From the NCBI GenBank assembly GCA_963696625.1, contig CAVOKZ010000041.1, positions 1-60,292 on the forward strand: a DNA stretch of 60,292 bases, in the 5' to 3' direction. Origin of the DNA: JAWVFN01 sp963696625. Lineage in GTDB: Bacteria > Actinomycetota > Thermoleophilia > Solirubrobacterales > 70-9. The position numbers and the translations under genes are program-made. Under the pieces are notes generated by a model, which saw only the letters and a program-made list of their open reading frames with translations, made no database searches and had not been told where the DNA came from. Shown here in pieces: positions 8,520-17,107 of this stretch (position 1 is its first letter; each line of letters begins with the position of its first letter).

Positions 8520-9532
8520 CAGTCCTTTGCCTCCAGGGCGAGCTTCTGGGCGACGCGGAGGTGGGCCGAAGACGAGCGCGGGTTGCGCTCGCGCTCCTCC
8601 TCGCCGGGCGCGACGGCGCGCTTGGTGACCAGCTCGGCCTCGGGCTCCTGACCGCAGACGCAGACGGGCAGCTCGGGCGGGCAGACGCAGCCCTTGGCGC
8701 GCTCGGCCATGAACCGCTTGGCGCGGCGATCCTCGAGCGAGTGGAAGGCGATCGTGCCGAGCCGGCCGCCGTCTTCGAGCAGCTCCCAGGCCAGCGGCAG
8801 CGCCCGTGAGAGCGCATCGAGCTCGCCGTTGACGGCGATGCGGATCGCCTGGAAGGTGCGCTTGGCGGGGTTGCCGCGGCCGAAGCGGTCGGCGGGCGGC
8901 ACCCCGGCCTTGACGGCGTCGACCAGATCATGGGTCGTCTCCAGCGGGCGGCGCTTGACGATCTCGCGGGCGATCGAGCCGGCGCGGCGCTCCTCGCCGA
9001 GCTCCTTGATCGTCTTGGCGAGCCGCGTCTGCGGCCATTCGTTGAGGATCTCGCGCGCCGATGTCTCCTGACCGGGGTCCATGCGCATGTCGAGCGGCGC
9101 GTCGTAGGCATAGGAGAAGCCGCGCTCCCAGGCGTTGAGTTGCATGGACGACATCCCGAGATCCATGTAGATGACGTTTGCCCGGGTGCCCTCGGCGAGC
9201 AGCTCGGTCAGAGCCTCGGAGAACTCGCCGCCGATGAAGCGCGTGCGGCAGTCGAGCTTGGCGGCGACCGTGGCGAAGCGCTTCTGCGCCTCCGGGTCGC
9301 GGTCGATGCAGATCAGCTCGCCCGTGGGGCCGAGCTTCTCGCCGACGAGGCGGGCGTGCCCGCCGCCGCCGAAGGTGCAGTCGATCGCGACGTCGCCGGG
9401 CTTCGGGTCGAGCAGGTCGACCAGCTCGGTCGCCAGAACGGGCTCGTGCTCGGTGGGCATGTAGATAAGGGTGCCTCGCTGCTCGGTCGGTCGCTGCGCG
9501 ACCTCGGCGAAGGGCAACGGTTGGGCGGACAT
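8519..9532 (-). CDS. rsmH: 16S rRNA (cytosine1402-N4)-methyltransferase
   Basis: Methylates N4 of C1402 in the ribosomal P site; also known as MraW. The 337-aa protein has the SAM motif DCTFGGGGHARLV near residue 50, the insert YAYDAPLDMRMDP, and the C-terminal FHSLEDRRAKRFM. The start at 9532 forms an ATGA overlap with mraZ; an internal Met (MPTEHEPVL, residue 25) matches the family's usual N-terminus but has no ribosome site, so the upstream start is preferred. Confidence 0.95.
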   Translation of the reverse strand: MSAQPLPFAEVAQRPTEQRGTLIYMPTEHEPVLATELVDLLDPKPGDVAIDCTFGGGGHARLVGEKLGPTGELICIDRDPEAQKRFATVAAKLDCRTRFIGGEFSEALTELLAEGTRANVIYMDLGMSSMQLNAWERGFSYAYDAPLDMRMDPGQETSAREILNEWPQTRLAKTIKELGEERRAGSIAREIVKRRPLETTHDLVDAVKAGVPPADRFGRGNPAKRTFQAIRIAVNGELDALSRALPLAWELLEDGGRLGTIAFHSLEDRRAKRFMAERAKGCVCPPELPVCVCGQEPEAELVTKRAVAPGEEERERNPRSSSAHLRVAQKLALEAKD

Positions 9533-9966
9533 CAGCTCTCCTCTCCGTGACCCTCGGCCACATCGGTAACGGTCGCCTTGACCTCAGCCTCGGCTTCTTG
9601 CCAACGCTCGGTGTTCCAGACCTCGAAGTAGTCCTCCATCCCGATCACGACGCAGGTGCCCTCGAGCCCGGCCGCTTCGACGAGGCGCTTGGGCAGATGC
9701 ACGCGGCCGTTGGAGTCGAGCGTGTCGTCGAACGAGTCGCCGTGGAAGTGGCGGCGCAGCACGCGGCCGCGCTTGGTCAGCGGGCTGGCGGTGCCGATGA
9801 ACTGCTCGCTGAAGCTCTCGTAGCCCTTGGCAGGAAAAACCCAGACGCAGGGCTCGAGCCCGGCGACGAGAACGACTCCATCACCCAGGGCGTCGCGGAA
9901 CTTCGCAGGCACCGTGAGCCGGTCCTTGGAATCGAGACTGTGTTCGTAGTGACCGCGAAAAGCCAA
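9532..9966 (-). CDS. mraZ: Transcriptional regulator and cluster repressor MraZ
   Basis: AbrB/SpoVT-like DNA-binding protein that represses its own operon in characterised bacteria. The 144-aa protein carries the two tandem MraZ motifs, SLDSKDRLTVPAKF and DSNGRVHLPKRL. I choose the TTG at 9966 because GAGAGG lies 9 bases upstream and the protein then begins MAFRGHYEHSLD as in the family; the longer open frame would read back through the 5' hairpin. First gene of the cluster. Confidence 0.93.
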   Translation of the reverse strand: MAFRGHYEHSLDSKDRLTVPAKFRDALGDGVVLVAGLEPCVWVFPAKGYESFSEQFIGTASPLTKRGRVLRRHFHGDSFDDTLDSNGRVHLPKRLVEAAGLEGTCVVIGMEDYFEVWNTERWQEAEAEVKATVTDVAEGHGEES

Positions 9967-9983
9967 CGTGACATTCCTCTCGA

Positions 9984-10061
9984 GAGCTGGTCTTTGGTTT
10001 GGAGCGGACCGGAGAGATGAGGTGGGAGGAGCCTCATCTCCCCGGTCCGAATGACCAACTC
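9984..10061. promoter_or_regulatory. Large hairpin in the mraZ leader
   Basis: Between the predicted promoter and mraZ, an inner stem pairs 10006-10022 with 10032-10048 (17 bp, one mismatch, 9-base loop). An outer stem pairs 9984-9993 with 10052-10061 (10 bp, one mismatch). It would fold in the leader RNA. Whether it attenuates, protects the message, or is an inserted REP-like element cannot be told. Confidence 0.7.
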
Positions 10062-10066
10062 TGGGG

Positions 10067-10111
10067 CGCCACGCTAACCCACTTTGCCCCACTTCGCAAC
10101 ACGGCATTCCA
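10067..10111 (-). promoter_or_regulatory. mraZ promoter with MraZ-type operator
   Basis: On the minus strand, -35 TTGCGA (10094-10099) and -10 TAGCGT (10071-10076) are 17 bp apart. TGGGG (10087-10091), TGGGT (10077-10081) and TGGCG (10067-10071) recur with an exact 10-bp period, and a further TGGAA sits two periods upstream (10107-10111). In E. coli and other bacteria MraZ binds TGGGN repeats spaced by 5 bp. Overlap with the -10/-35 region predicts autorepression of the whole cluster. Confidence 0.75.
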
Positions 10112-10609
10112 CTTTAGGCGTCGGACGGAACTGCTACCGGAGTCTTGGGAGCCGCGAAACCCGCATGGTTATGCGGTTTGCGCGTAGTGGGACAGCCCCC
10201 CATTCGGCGCCGAACGAGTCCAGATCTGCAAGCGGGCTTGCAGGTGTGCTTGGCAGCCGGGTCCCCGATCGCTAGCGCGAGGAGGCCGCCGGCGAATCAC
10301 CGGACCGGCCAGAAAGGCCGCCAGAGCCAGAACGCACCGCCTAGAGGCGCGGGTTTCAATGCCAGTGGTTTGCGTAGAGAGGAGCGCTTTCGCATCGCGC
10401 CTCCTCCTCGCGGCAAGCTGTCAGCCCCTCGCACTCAGGGTTCGAGAGCTTCCGAAGAGCCCCAGCGATCGAGCCTCCGAAGATCCCAGATTTCGCGTCT
10501 GCTAGGTTTTGGCGCCGCGGCTGCCGATAGAAACTGCGATGTTGCGCGTCTCGGCCTTCCGGCGTGCGGCCCGTCTGGCCGCCGCAAACAAGGAGAACGC
10601 ACGCCCCTA
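10112..10609. other. Region without a convincing gene
   Basis: An open frame from 10145 runs into the next gene, but its first 150 or so codons look non-coding (Arg/Pro-rich, no domain) and precede the likely signal peptide. I see no RNA gene here. It presumably holds the promoter of the secreted protein that follows. Confidence 0.4.
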
Positions 10610-12694
10610 TTGACCACAGCCCGCAGTTCCGCTCGCACCTCCAGGACGAAGGCAGCCGCCCGGCACCGACGCCGAAATGCCGTCGTTGTGGGGTGCCTGC
10701 TCGCCGTTTTGGCATCCGCGCTCTCGGCCGCGACGGCGTTCGGGGAAGGGTCGGTCGACTTCAACACCGGGGAGAACACCCGCTGGCGCAACCCGCTGAT
10801 CCTGGTAGGCCCGCTGCCGCCGACGATTCCACACAGCCGGTATCCGGTGTTCCGCGTCTATGCGCAGGCGGGCGAGACGATTCAGATGGGCAGCAGCGCG
10901 ATGGGCCTTGCGGGTGGCATTGACGACATCCGCGTCTACGCGCCGGGCACGGACTTCGCGAGCGCGAGCGATCCGGCGGCGCCGGCACCGTTTCCCGCCG
11001 ATCCGGTCTTCTCGACGCAGATCTTCGACTGCAACACGGATTCTCCAGGCACCGGCCGGATCGCCACGCGTGCGCAGGAGCTGACCGGTCCCGAGGCCAG
11101 CCCCGACGCCGACCCGGACACCTGGACCCCGTGCGACTTCACCGCTCCAGCGGATGGGTCCTATCCGATCGTGATGATGCCGTTCGCCGCCGCCGGCACC
11201 TTCCCCCCGGCGACCCAGCTCGTCGGAACCCCCGTCACCACCACGCAACAGGGGAACGAGATCGCGATCTGGGACGTGACGGTGCGGGATGCGGGCGTGG
11301 TGCAGCCGGGGCGGCTGTTCTCCCATCGCCTGACCTTCTCCGAGAGAGCGCCCGCGGGGCTAGGCGCCAACTCGGCCAGCTATCTCTACACGCCGGCCGG
11401 CTACCAGTACCGGGTGAGCCTCTTCGGGCACCGCGGCCAGGTCTGGGACATGGCGGCCAACGACCGGGGAGTGATCGACGCGGCCACGGGCGAGCGGACC
11501 TTCGCCTCCTTCCAGTGGGGCCTCGATGACAGCAGCAATACGCTCGTACACACCGAGGCGCTGGCGCCGCAGCTCAGCGATCCCGATAAGGCGCTCGACA
11601 GTAAGTTCCCGATCTTCTTTAATCCGACCGATCCCGTGGCGGTCAGCGGTCCGGGCGGTCTCGGCCCGACGCGCGGGTTCGCGGCGGCACCGATCTCGCC
11701 GTCGGGGGCGCTGACCGGCCTGTCGTTCACGGGTACGGGTGGTGAGCAGGGCGGCGCGCCGCAGGGATCCGGGGGCGCGATCCGGTTCCAGTCGCCGCCG
11801 CAGCTGGACGGGCTCGGCTACACGACCGAGATCGACCTCAACCAGAACGGCACGTTCGGCGACGCGAACGACCTGGTCGACAGCCGCGCCGATCTCAGCA
11901 GCGCAGGCAACAGCGTCGCCTGGAACGGCCAAGACGCCAACGGCGCCACGCCAGCGTGCGGCACCTACAAATACCGGGTGCGTTCAACTCTGGCCGAGGC
12001 GCACTTCACCATGTCGGACGTTGAGGTCAGCGGCGGGACGCAGATCGAGCGGCTCTCGCTGCCGAACGACCCGGCTCTGGGAGACCCATCCGCCGCCAGC
12101 TACAACGACATCGACCCCTACAAGGGCACCCCCGTCACGAACACCTCGCCGGTCGAGGTGAACCAGGGCACCAGCGGCCCGACCTTCCACGGCTGGAGCG
12201 CGAACACCGGCAACGCCGACTTCGTGGACACCTGGATGCGCTTGCCGGAGGTGGTCTCTTCCGGGACGCTGCGCGTGCTGTGCCCGACGGAAGCGCTGCC
12301 CAAGCCGAAGCTCAAGATCACCAAGAAGGCCAACCGCCAGTCCGTGCGGCCGGGCGGCCAGGCCTCCTACAAGATCGTGGTGCGCAACGTGGGCAAGGGC
12401 GTCGCCAGCAAGGTCCGCGTCTGCGACCGGATGCCGAGCCAGCTCGTCCTCGTGCGGGCGGGGGCGGACAACAAGGTTCCCTGCTGGACGGTAGACCGGC
12501 TCCAGCCCGGCGCAAAGCGCAGCTTCAACGTGCTCGCCCGCGTGCGGTCTGGCGCTAGCGGCAGGGCGCGCAACGTCGCCACCGTCAAGGCGAAGAACGC
12601 GAAGAAGCTGCGCAAAGCCGACGCCAGCGTACGGGTCGGCTCGGCATCGCCGAGCGCATGCGCCGCTTCCCTACTGGCGTCGGCGAGCTGTTAG
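10610..12694 (+). CDS. Large secreted protein with C-terminal DUF11 domain
   Basis: Exported protein of about 694 aa. A basic stretch with RHRRRN is followed by a hydrophobic segment ending ALSAATAFG, a signal peptide. The middle part is unrecognised; a region with CGTYKYRVRSTLAEA looks like a beta-sandwich. The last 120 residues form a DUF11 (conserved repeat) domain: LKITKKANRQSVRPGGQ, IVVRNVGKGVASKVRVCDRMP, then RNVATVKAKN. DUF11 domains occur in cell-surface proteins. The TTG start at 10610 is chosen because the N-terminus becomes a normal signal sequence; AGGAG lies 14 bases upstream, rather far, so the start is uncertain. No LPXTG anchor is visible. Confidence 0.75.
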   Translation: MTTARSSARTSRTKAAARHRRRNAVVVGCLLAVLASALSAATAFGEGSVDFNTGENTRWRNPLILVGPLPPTIPHSRYPVFRVYAQAGETIQMGSSAMGLAGGIDDIRVYAPGTDFASASDPAAPAPFPADPVFSTQIFDCNTDSPGTGRIATRAQELTGPEASPDADPDTWTPCDFTAPADGSYPIVMMPFAAAGTFPPATQLVGTPVTTTQQGNEIAIWDVTVRDAGVVQPGRLFSHRLTFSERAPAGLGANSASYLYTPAGYQYRVSLFGHRGQVWDMAANDRGVIDAATGERTFASFQWGLDDSSNTLVHTEALAPQLSDPDKALDSKFPIFFNPTDPVAVSGPGGLGPTRGFAAAPISPSGALTGLSFTGTGGEQGGAPQGSGGAIRFQSPPQLDGLGYTTEIDLNQNGTFGDANDLVDSRADLSSAGNSVAWNGQDANGATPACGTYKYRVRSTLAEAHFTMSDVEVSGGTQIERLSLPNDPALGDPSAASYNDIDPYKGTPVTNTSPVEVNQGTSGPTFHGWSANTGNADFVDTWMRLPEVVSSGTLRVLCPTEALPKPKLKITKKANRQSVRPGGQASYKIVVRNVGKGVASKVRVCDRMPSQLVLVRAGADNKVPCWTVDRLQPGAKRSFNVLARVRSGASGRARNVATVKAKNAKKLRKADASVRVGSASPSACAASLLASASC

Positions 12695-12702
12695 GAATTG
12701 AC

Positions 12703-12869
12703 GGGGTCAGACCCCTTTAGGGCCGAACCGCGACGCTAGGCGGCTCCCGTGCCTGCTCTGGTGGCCAGATTGTTAACGGAACGGGGTCAGACCCCCTTAA
12801 CACCTCCACCTTGACCTTCGCCTTGCCCTTCGTGCGCAGGCGCGTGCAGTGTTAACGGGGTCAGACCCC
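12703..12869. repeat. Three GGGGTCAGACCCC palindromes
   Basis: Perfect 13-bp palindromes lie at 12703-12715, 12783-12795 and 12857-12869. The second and third share the wider core AACGGGGTCAGACCCCCTTA, so they look like copies of one dispersed element. They fill the gap between a plus-strand gene and the convergent DUF2283 gene. Confidence 0.85.
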
Positions 12870-12898
12870 CTTAACGCCCCTCCGCCCCGGAGGAGCTA

Positions 12899-13123
12899 TC
12901 AGCCAGGCACGCCCACTGGGGGCTGAGGCAGCATCTGAAGGAAGTCATCCGGCAGCGTTTCGCTGGCCTTCCAGTACTCGAGAGCGACGATGTTGCCCGT
13001 CGCCGGGTCAGTCTCACGGAGGCCGAACTCGACCTCCTCGCCACGAGCGATCTCAGGGTCGTAGCCCTCGAAGCGAAGCCAGGCAATATCCGCATCTCGG
13101 TCGTAGTGGCCGTCGATCTTCAT
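12899..13123 (-). CDS. DUF2283 family protein
   Basis: Small 74-aa protein with the DUF2283 pattern: YDRDADIAWLRFEG at the N-terminus and NIVALEYWKASETLP in the middle. Family function is unknown; members are often near toxin-antitoxin or phage-defence genes. No obvious partner lies next to it here. Start MKIDG; only a weak purine-rich stretch precedes it. Confidence 0.8.
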   Translation of the reverse strand: MKIDGHYDRDADIAWLRFEGYDPEIARGEEVEFGLRETDPATGNIVALEYWKASETLPDDFLQMLPQPPVGVPG

Positions 13124-13344
13124 CAGCTTTCAGGGTAGGACTGCGTCCTCAACATCGGCACGCGCCAAGCCGAGCATCGCCGACTTAACGAGCGCATGAT
13201 CGGCCCAGTTGATTCGGCTGGGTCCCCGAGGCATCGCGCTTGAGGTTGTCGCTTGGGCCGGACGGCCGAGCTTGGCACTGGGGAGCGACGCTCGGAGCGG
13301 TCACGCGTTCGCAACTCCCCTCCGTGCAAGCCAGAAGCTTCGAC
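13124..13344. other. Intergenic, nothing recognised
   Basis: About 220 bp without a supported gene, repeat or clear promoter. Confidence 0.4.
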
Positions 13345-13653
13345 TCATGCCTCTGCACAGGCACGAATGCGCCGCCGGCTCACGGAAGGTGGGACGACCG
13401 TTCGCCTAGTGGCGGGCGTCGGGGTCGGTAAGGACCGACCAAACGACAACGCCGGAAAGGAGAAACGCCAACTCAGAAGTCCGCCCGCCCCACCGCCTGG
13501 CGCCACCGCGCGAGCGATCTTGTCCGGGTCATCACTGATCAGCGCCGTCCCGCCACCCGCCAGGGCCGCGCACAGCGTCACCAGGCCGCCGATCAGTCCT
13601 CCATAGGCACCGATCTCGTCGGGGAGGTCGAACGCCGTCACGGACGCAGGCAC
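13345..13653 (-). CDS. Small membrane protein after tadC (hypothetical)
   Basis: GTG start immediately after the tadC stop (no spacer), so coupled translation is plausible. Of 102 aa, residues 15-45 form one hydrophobic segment (GGLIGGLVTLCAALAGGGTA), preceded by a short acidic leader. The Pro/Arg-rich C-terminal third is less gene-like. It could be a small partner of the Tad apparatus or a chance open frame. It has no processing site typical of a Flp pilin. Confidence 0.4.
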   Translation of the reverse strand: MPASVTAFDLPDEIGAYGGLIGGLVTLCAALAGGGTALISDDPDKIARAVAPGGGAGGLLSWRFSFPALSFGRSLPTPTPATRRTVVPPSVSRRRIRACAEA

Positions 13654-14490
13654 TCAGAACCCCGAGGTGAGCACGTCGGCGTTGGCGATCAGCGCCGCCG
13701 CGATCATCAGCAGCACCGAGGGCACGAGCAGCAGGGCGACCGCGAGCTGGATCTTCGGCGCCGCCCGGGCGGCCTGCTCCTCCACCCTGCGCCGCTGGTC
13801 GCCGCGCAGCGTCGTCGCCTGGCCGCGGAGCTGTTCGGTGAGCGGCGATCCATAGCGGGCCGAGCGCTCGATCACCGCCACGAGCGAGGCAAGCTCGGGG
13901 CCGGGGGCGCGATTCTTGAGGTCGCGCAGAGCTTCGGACTGGGACACCCCGCAGGCGAGCTCGGCCGCCGCTACGCCGAGCTCGCGCGCGAGCGGGCCGT
14001 CCTGGGTCGAGGCGATCTCGGCCATCGCCGCGGTGGGGTTGCGGCCCGAGGCGGCGCCGACCGCGAGCAGGTCGAGAGCGTCGGGAAGGGCGCCGGTCAG
14101 GCGCCGGGCGCGGACGCGGGCGCGGCGCTCGAGCCACGCGTCGGGTGCCAGGAAGCCGGCCGCGGGGAGGCCGACCGCCACCAGCAGGGAGAGCCGGCCG
14201 GGCGCGACCGGCGCCAGCATCAGCCCGACGGGCGCCGCACCGAGCGCGCAGAGCGCCTTGGCGCCGAGCACCGTCCCGACGCTGAGCCGCTCGGCCACGC
14301 CGGCGCGGACGAGGCGGCGCGGGATGCCGAGGCGGACGGCGGCGCGGGCCAGTGCCCGAGCGCGTTCGGCGCCGAGCGGGTCGAGCAGCTTTGCGGCGAG
14401 GCCGCCCTTGGGCGCCTCAACCGTCTCGCCGAGCTCGCGAAGCGCGGCGAGGCACAGCAGCACCGCGATCGCCGCCAGCGCCGCGGTCAT
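13654..14490 (-). CDS. Tad/type II secretion inner-membrane protein, TadC-like
   Basis: GspF/TadC-type membrane platform protein of 278 aa. Membrane helices sit at the N-terminus (residues 2-18), at about 78-115 and at the C-terminus, with a cytoplasmic T2SSF domain between (GALPDALDLLAVGAASGRNP, ARYGSPLTEQLRGQA). Its start overlaps the end of the TadB-like gene by 4 bases. It would pair with TadB to form the platform driven by the CpaF ATPase. Confidence 0.85.
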   Translation of the reverse strand: MTAALAAIAVLLCLAALRELGETVEAPKGGLAAKLLDPLGAERARALARAAVRLGIPRRLVRAGVAERLSVGTVLGAKALCALGAAPVGLMLAPVAPGRLSLLVAVGLPAAGFLAPDAWLERRARVRARRLTGALPDALDLLAVGAASGRNPTAAMAEIASTQDGPLARELGVAAAELACGVSQSEALRDLKNRAPGPELASLVAVIERSARYGSPLTEQLRGQATTLRGDQRRRVEEQAARAAPKIQLAVALLLVPSVLLMIAAALIANADVLTSGF

Positions 14491-15344
14491 TCGACGACGT
14501 TGCCGAAGCGGCGGATCGCGAGGAAGCCGAGTACCTGGAGCGCCGCCGCCAGCGCCAGCATCACCAGCGCCGCCTTCTCCGAAAGCAGCCGCGCCGTGAA
14601 CCCGGGCTTGAGCAGCTCGGCGAACAGCGCCGCTCCGGCCGGCAGCGCAACCACCAGCAGGCCGGTGAACCGCGCCTGGGTCGTCGCGGCGCGGGCGTCC
14701 TCGGCGACCCGCTCGTGCTCGGCGGTGGCCTCGGCGTAGCGGCGCAGCAGCGTCGCGAGGTCGCCGCCGGCGATCTGCTGGCTGAGCAGGGCCGAGCAGA
14801 AGACGTCGACCCGCTGGGAGCGCAGCCTGCCGCGCAGCCCGGCGAGCGCCTCGGCCGTGGGAATCCCCAGCGAGAGGTCGGCCGCCAGCCGAGCCATCTC
14901 GGCCGCGGGCGGCCCGTCGAGGGAGGCGGCGGCTGCGGCCAGCGCCCCGCGCACCGATCGCCCGGCGGCGAGCGCGTCGGCGACCGCGGCCGCGATCTCG
15001 GGCATGCGCCGTTCGACGGCGCGCCGGTAGCGTGCGCGGCGCGAGGTCAACGCCCAGCCCGCGGCGGCCGGGCCGGCGACCGCGACCACAGCCAGCGGCC
15101 CGGGGCCGGCGACGAACAGCGCCGCGAGCAGCAGCGCGCCGCTGCCGACGATCGCCAGCCGCCGCCGCTCGAGCTCGCTCGGCGCATAGCCCTCGCTGCC
15201 GGCGCGGCGCAGCGGCTCGACCGAGCCGGCGAGCCAGGCGGCGACCGCCGGGGTCGCCATCGCCGCTTCGCGGACGCCGACCGCGAGCATGCCGCCCGCC
15301 GCCGCGCCAAGCACGATCGGAGCCAACCCACTCATCCGGCCCAC
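14487..15344 (-). CDS. Tad/type II secretion inner-membrane protein, TadB-like
   Basis: A 285-aa GspF-type platform protein with paired N-terminal helices and a C-terminal helix pair; the T2SSF region includes MPEIAAAVADALAAGRSVRGAL and SQQIAGGDLATLLRRYAE. It sits between the ATPase and TadC genes. The GTG at 15344 or the ATG at 15335 could be the start. Confidence 0.85.
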   Translation of the reverse strand: MGRMSGLAPIVLGAAAGGMLAVGVREAAMATPAVAAWLAGSVEPLRRAGSEGYAPSELERRRLAIVGSGALLLAALFVAGPGPLAVVAVAGPAAAGWALTSRRARYRRAVERRMPEIAAAVADALAAGRSVRGALAAAAASLDGPPAAEMARLAADLSLGIPTAEALAGLRGRLRSQRVDVFCSALLSQQIAGGDLATLLRRYAEATAEHERVAEDARAATTQARFTGLLVVALPAGAALFAELLKPGFTARLLSEKAALVMLALAAALQVLGFLAIRRFGNVVE

Positions 15345-15357
15345 CCCGTTCGCGCCC

Positions 15358-16539
15358 TCATCCCGACGCCCCCGGACGCGAAGCGGAGGAGGGGTCGGCG
15401 AATGAGTAGATCTCGCGGACGCCCACGGTTCCCGCGGCGCGGGTTACCTCGGCGACCTCGGTCACCCGGCGGCTGCCGTCGGCGAAGCGCTCGAGGTGGG
15501 CGACGAGGTCGATCCCGCGCGCGAGCTGCTCGCGGATCGCCTTGTGGGGCAGCCCGAGCCCGGCCATCAGGCAGAGGGTCTCGAGCCGGCGCAGCGCGTC
15601 GCCGGGAGAGTTGGCGTGAACGGTCGAGAGCGCGCCCTCGTGACCGGTGTTGAGCGCGGTCAGCAGATCGAGCGCCTCGCCGCCGCGCACCTCGCCGATC
15701 ACGATCCGGTCGGGGCGCATGCGCAACGCGTTGCGCAGCAGATCGCGGATCGAGACCTCCCCCCTTCCCTCCACGTTGGCCGGCCTGCTCTCGAGGCGGA
15801 CGACGTGCGGCTGCTGGAGCCGCAGCTCGGCGGCGTCCTCGATCGTGATCACGCGCTCGCCCTCGGCGATCAACCGCGAGAGCGCGTTGAGCAGCGTCGT
15901 CTTGCCCGAGCCGGTGCCGCCCGAGATCAGGATGCTGCGGCGGGCTTCGACCGCCGCGGCCAGCGTTTCACGCAGCTCGGGCGTCAGGGTGCCGAGCTCG
16001 ACCAGCTCCTCCGGGCCCGGCCGCGACGCCGCAAAGCGCCGGATCGAGACCGAGGGCCCGTCCACCGCCAGCGGCGGGATCACGACGTTGACCCGGGAGC
16101 CGTCGGCGAGCCGCGCATCGACCATCGGGCTGAGCTCGTCGACGCGGCGACCGAGCGGCGCCAGGATGCGCTCGATCGCGTCGCGCAGCGCCGCCTCGCT
16201 CGGATAGCCGACCTCGGTCGCCTCGATCCGCCCGCGGCGTTCGACATAGACGCGGTCGTGTCCGCAGACCATCACCTCCTCGACCTCGGGGTCCTGGAGC
16301 AGCTCCTCCAACGGCCCGAGCCCGACCGCCTCGCGCACGATCAGCTCGGCGACGCGCTCGCGGGTCGAAGCCGGCAGCATCGCCGCCTGCTCCTCGACGA
16401 TCGCCCGCGTCGCCTCGGCGGTGTCCTCGGCGGGCGCGTGTCCCGCGGCGGCCTCGGCCCGGCGGCGCTCGAGCAGCCGGTCGCGCAGGCTCAGCGCCAG
16501 GGCTTCGAGATTTCGGCCGCGGGGGTCTTTGCTCCCCAT
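15358..16539 (-). CDS. cpaF: Tad secretion ATPase CpaF/TadA
   Basis: Hexameric cytoplasmic ATPase powering pilus assembly or secretion. The product is about 393 aa with Walker A GGTGSGKTTLLNAL, an Asp box around ITIEDAAELRLQQPHVVRLE, Walker B with RMRPDRIVIGEVRGGEA, and the His box STVHANSPGDAL. I start it at 16539 (MGSKDPRGRN) because longer versions would cross the promoter of the divergent macro-domain gene. It heads a cpaF-tadB-tadC set. Confidence 0.92.
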   Translation of the reverse strand: MGSKDPRGRNLEALALSLRDRLLERRRAEAAAGHAPAEDTAEATRAIVEEQAAMLPASTRERVAELIVREAVGLGPLEELLQDPEVEEVMVCGHDRVYVERRGRIEATEVGYPSEAALRDAIERILAPLGRRVDELSPMVDARLADGSRVNVVIPPLAVDGPSVSIRRFAASRPGPEELVELGTLTPELRETLAAAVEARRSILISGGTGSGKTTLLNALSRLIAEGERVITIEDAAELRLQQPHVVRLESRPANVEGRGEVSIRDLLRNALRMRPDRIVIGEVRGGEALDLLTALNTGHEGALSTVHANSPGDALRRLETLCLMAGLGLPHKAIREQLARGIDLVAHLERFADGSRRVTEVAEVTRAAGTVGVREIYSFADPSSASRPGASG

Positions 16540-16606
16540 GAAGATAGGAGTCCACCCGGCGTGGTTCTCGCCCCCACGCCGGCCGCCGATACGGGAAAAT
16601 CGGATC

Positions 16607-17107
16607 ATGTCCGAGATCGAGGTCCTCCAGGCCGACATCACCCAGCTCGACGTCGACGCGATCGCCAACGCGGCCAACACGCAGCTCGCCCACGGCGGCG
16701 GTGTCGCAGGGGCGATCTCACAAGCCGGCGGCCCCGCGATTCAGAGCGAGAGCGACGAGCTCGCCCCGATCGAGCTCGGCGAGGCCGTCGCCACCGGCGC
16801 TGGTGAGATGCCCTCGCGCTGGGTAATACACGCAGCGACGATGCACCTCGGCGGGCCGACATCGGCGGAGATCATCCGCCGCGCGACCGCGGCGACCCTG
16901 GCGAAGGCCGACGAGCTCGGCGCCGGGAGCCTCGCGCTGGTCGCCTTCGGCACCGGCGTCGGCGGCTTCCCGCTTGAAGACGCGGCGCGGATCGAGGTCG
17001 GCGAGGTCCGCGCGCATCTGGCCGGCGACACCGGCCTCCGGCGCATCGTCTTCGCCGTTCACGGCGCCGAGGCGGAAACGGCCTTCAATGGGGCGGTGGC
17101 AGCGTGA
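16607..17107 (+). CDS. Macro-domain protein (ADP-ribose hydrolase type)
   Basis: A 166-aa stand-alone macro domain likely to remove ADP-ribose or deacetylate O-acetyl-ADP-ribose. It has QADITQLDVDAIANAANTQL, the Gly-rich loop HGGGVAGAI, and GTGVGGFPLEDAA for the phosphate loop. It lies on the opposite strand between cpaB and cpaF, splitting the Tad locus. Its stop overlaps the next gene in a GTGA junction. I start at 16607 because the protein then begins at the domain edge. Confidence 0.92.
   Translation: MSEIEVLQADITQLDVDAIANAANTQLAHGGGVAGAISQAGGPAIQSESDELAPIELGEAVATGAGEMPSRWVIHAATMHLGGPTSAEIIRRATAATLAKADELGAGSLALVAFGTGVGGFPLEDAARIEVGEVRAHLAGDTGLRRIVFAVHGAEAETAFNGAVAA

Noticed and set aside
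10145..10609. N-terminal extension of the secreted DUF11 protein
   Set aside because: No ribosome site, no conserved segment, and it would place the signal peptide about 180 residues inside the protein.
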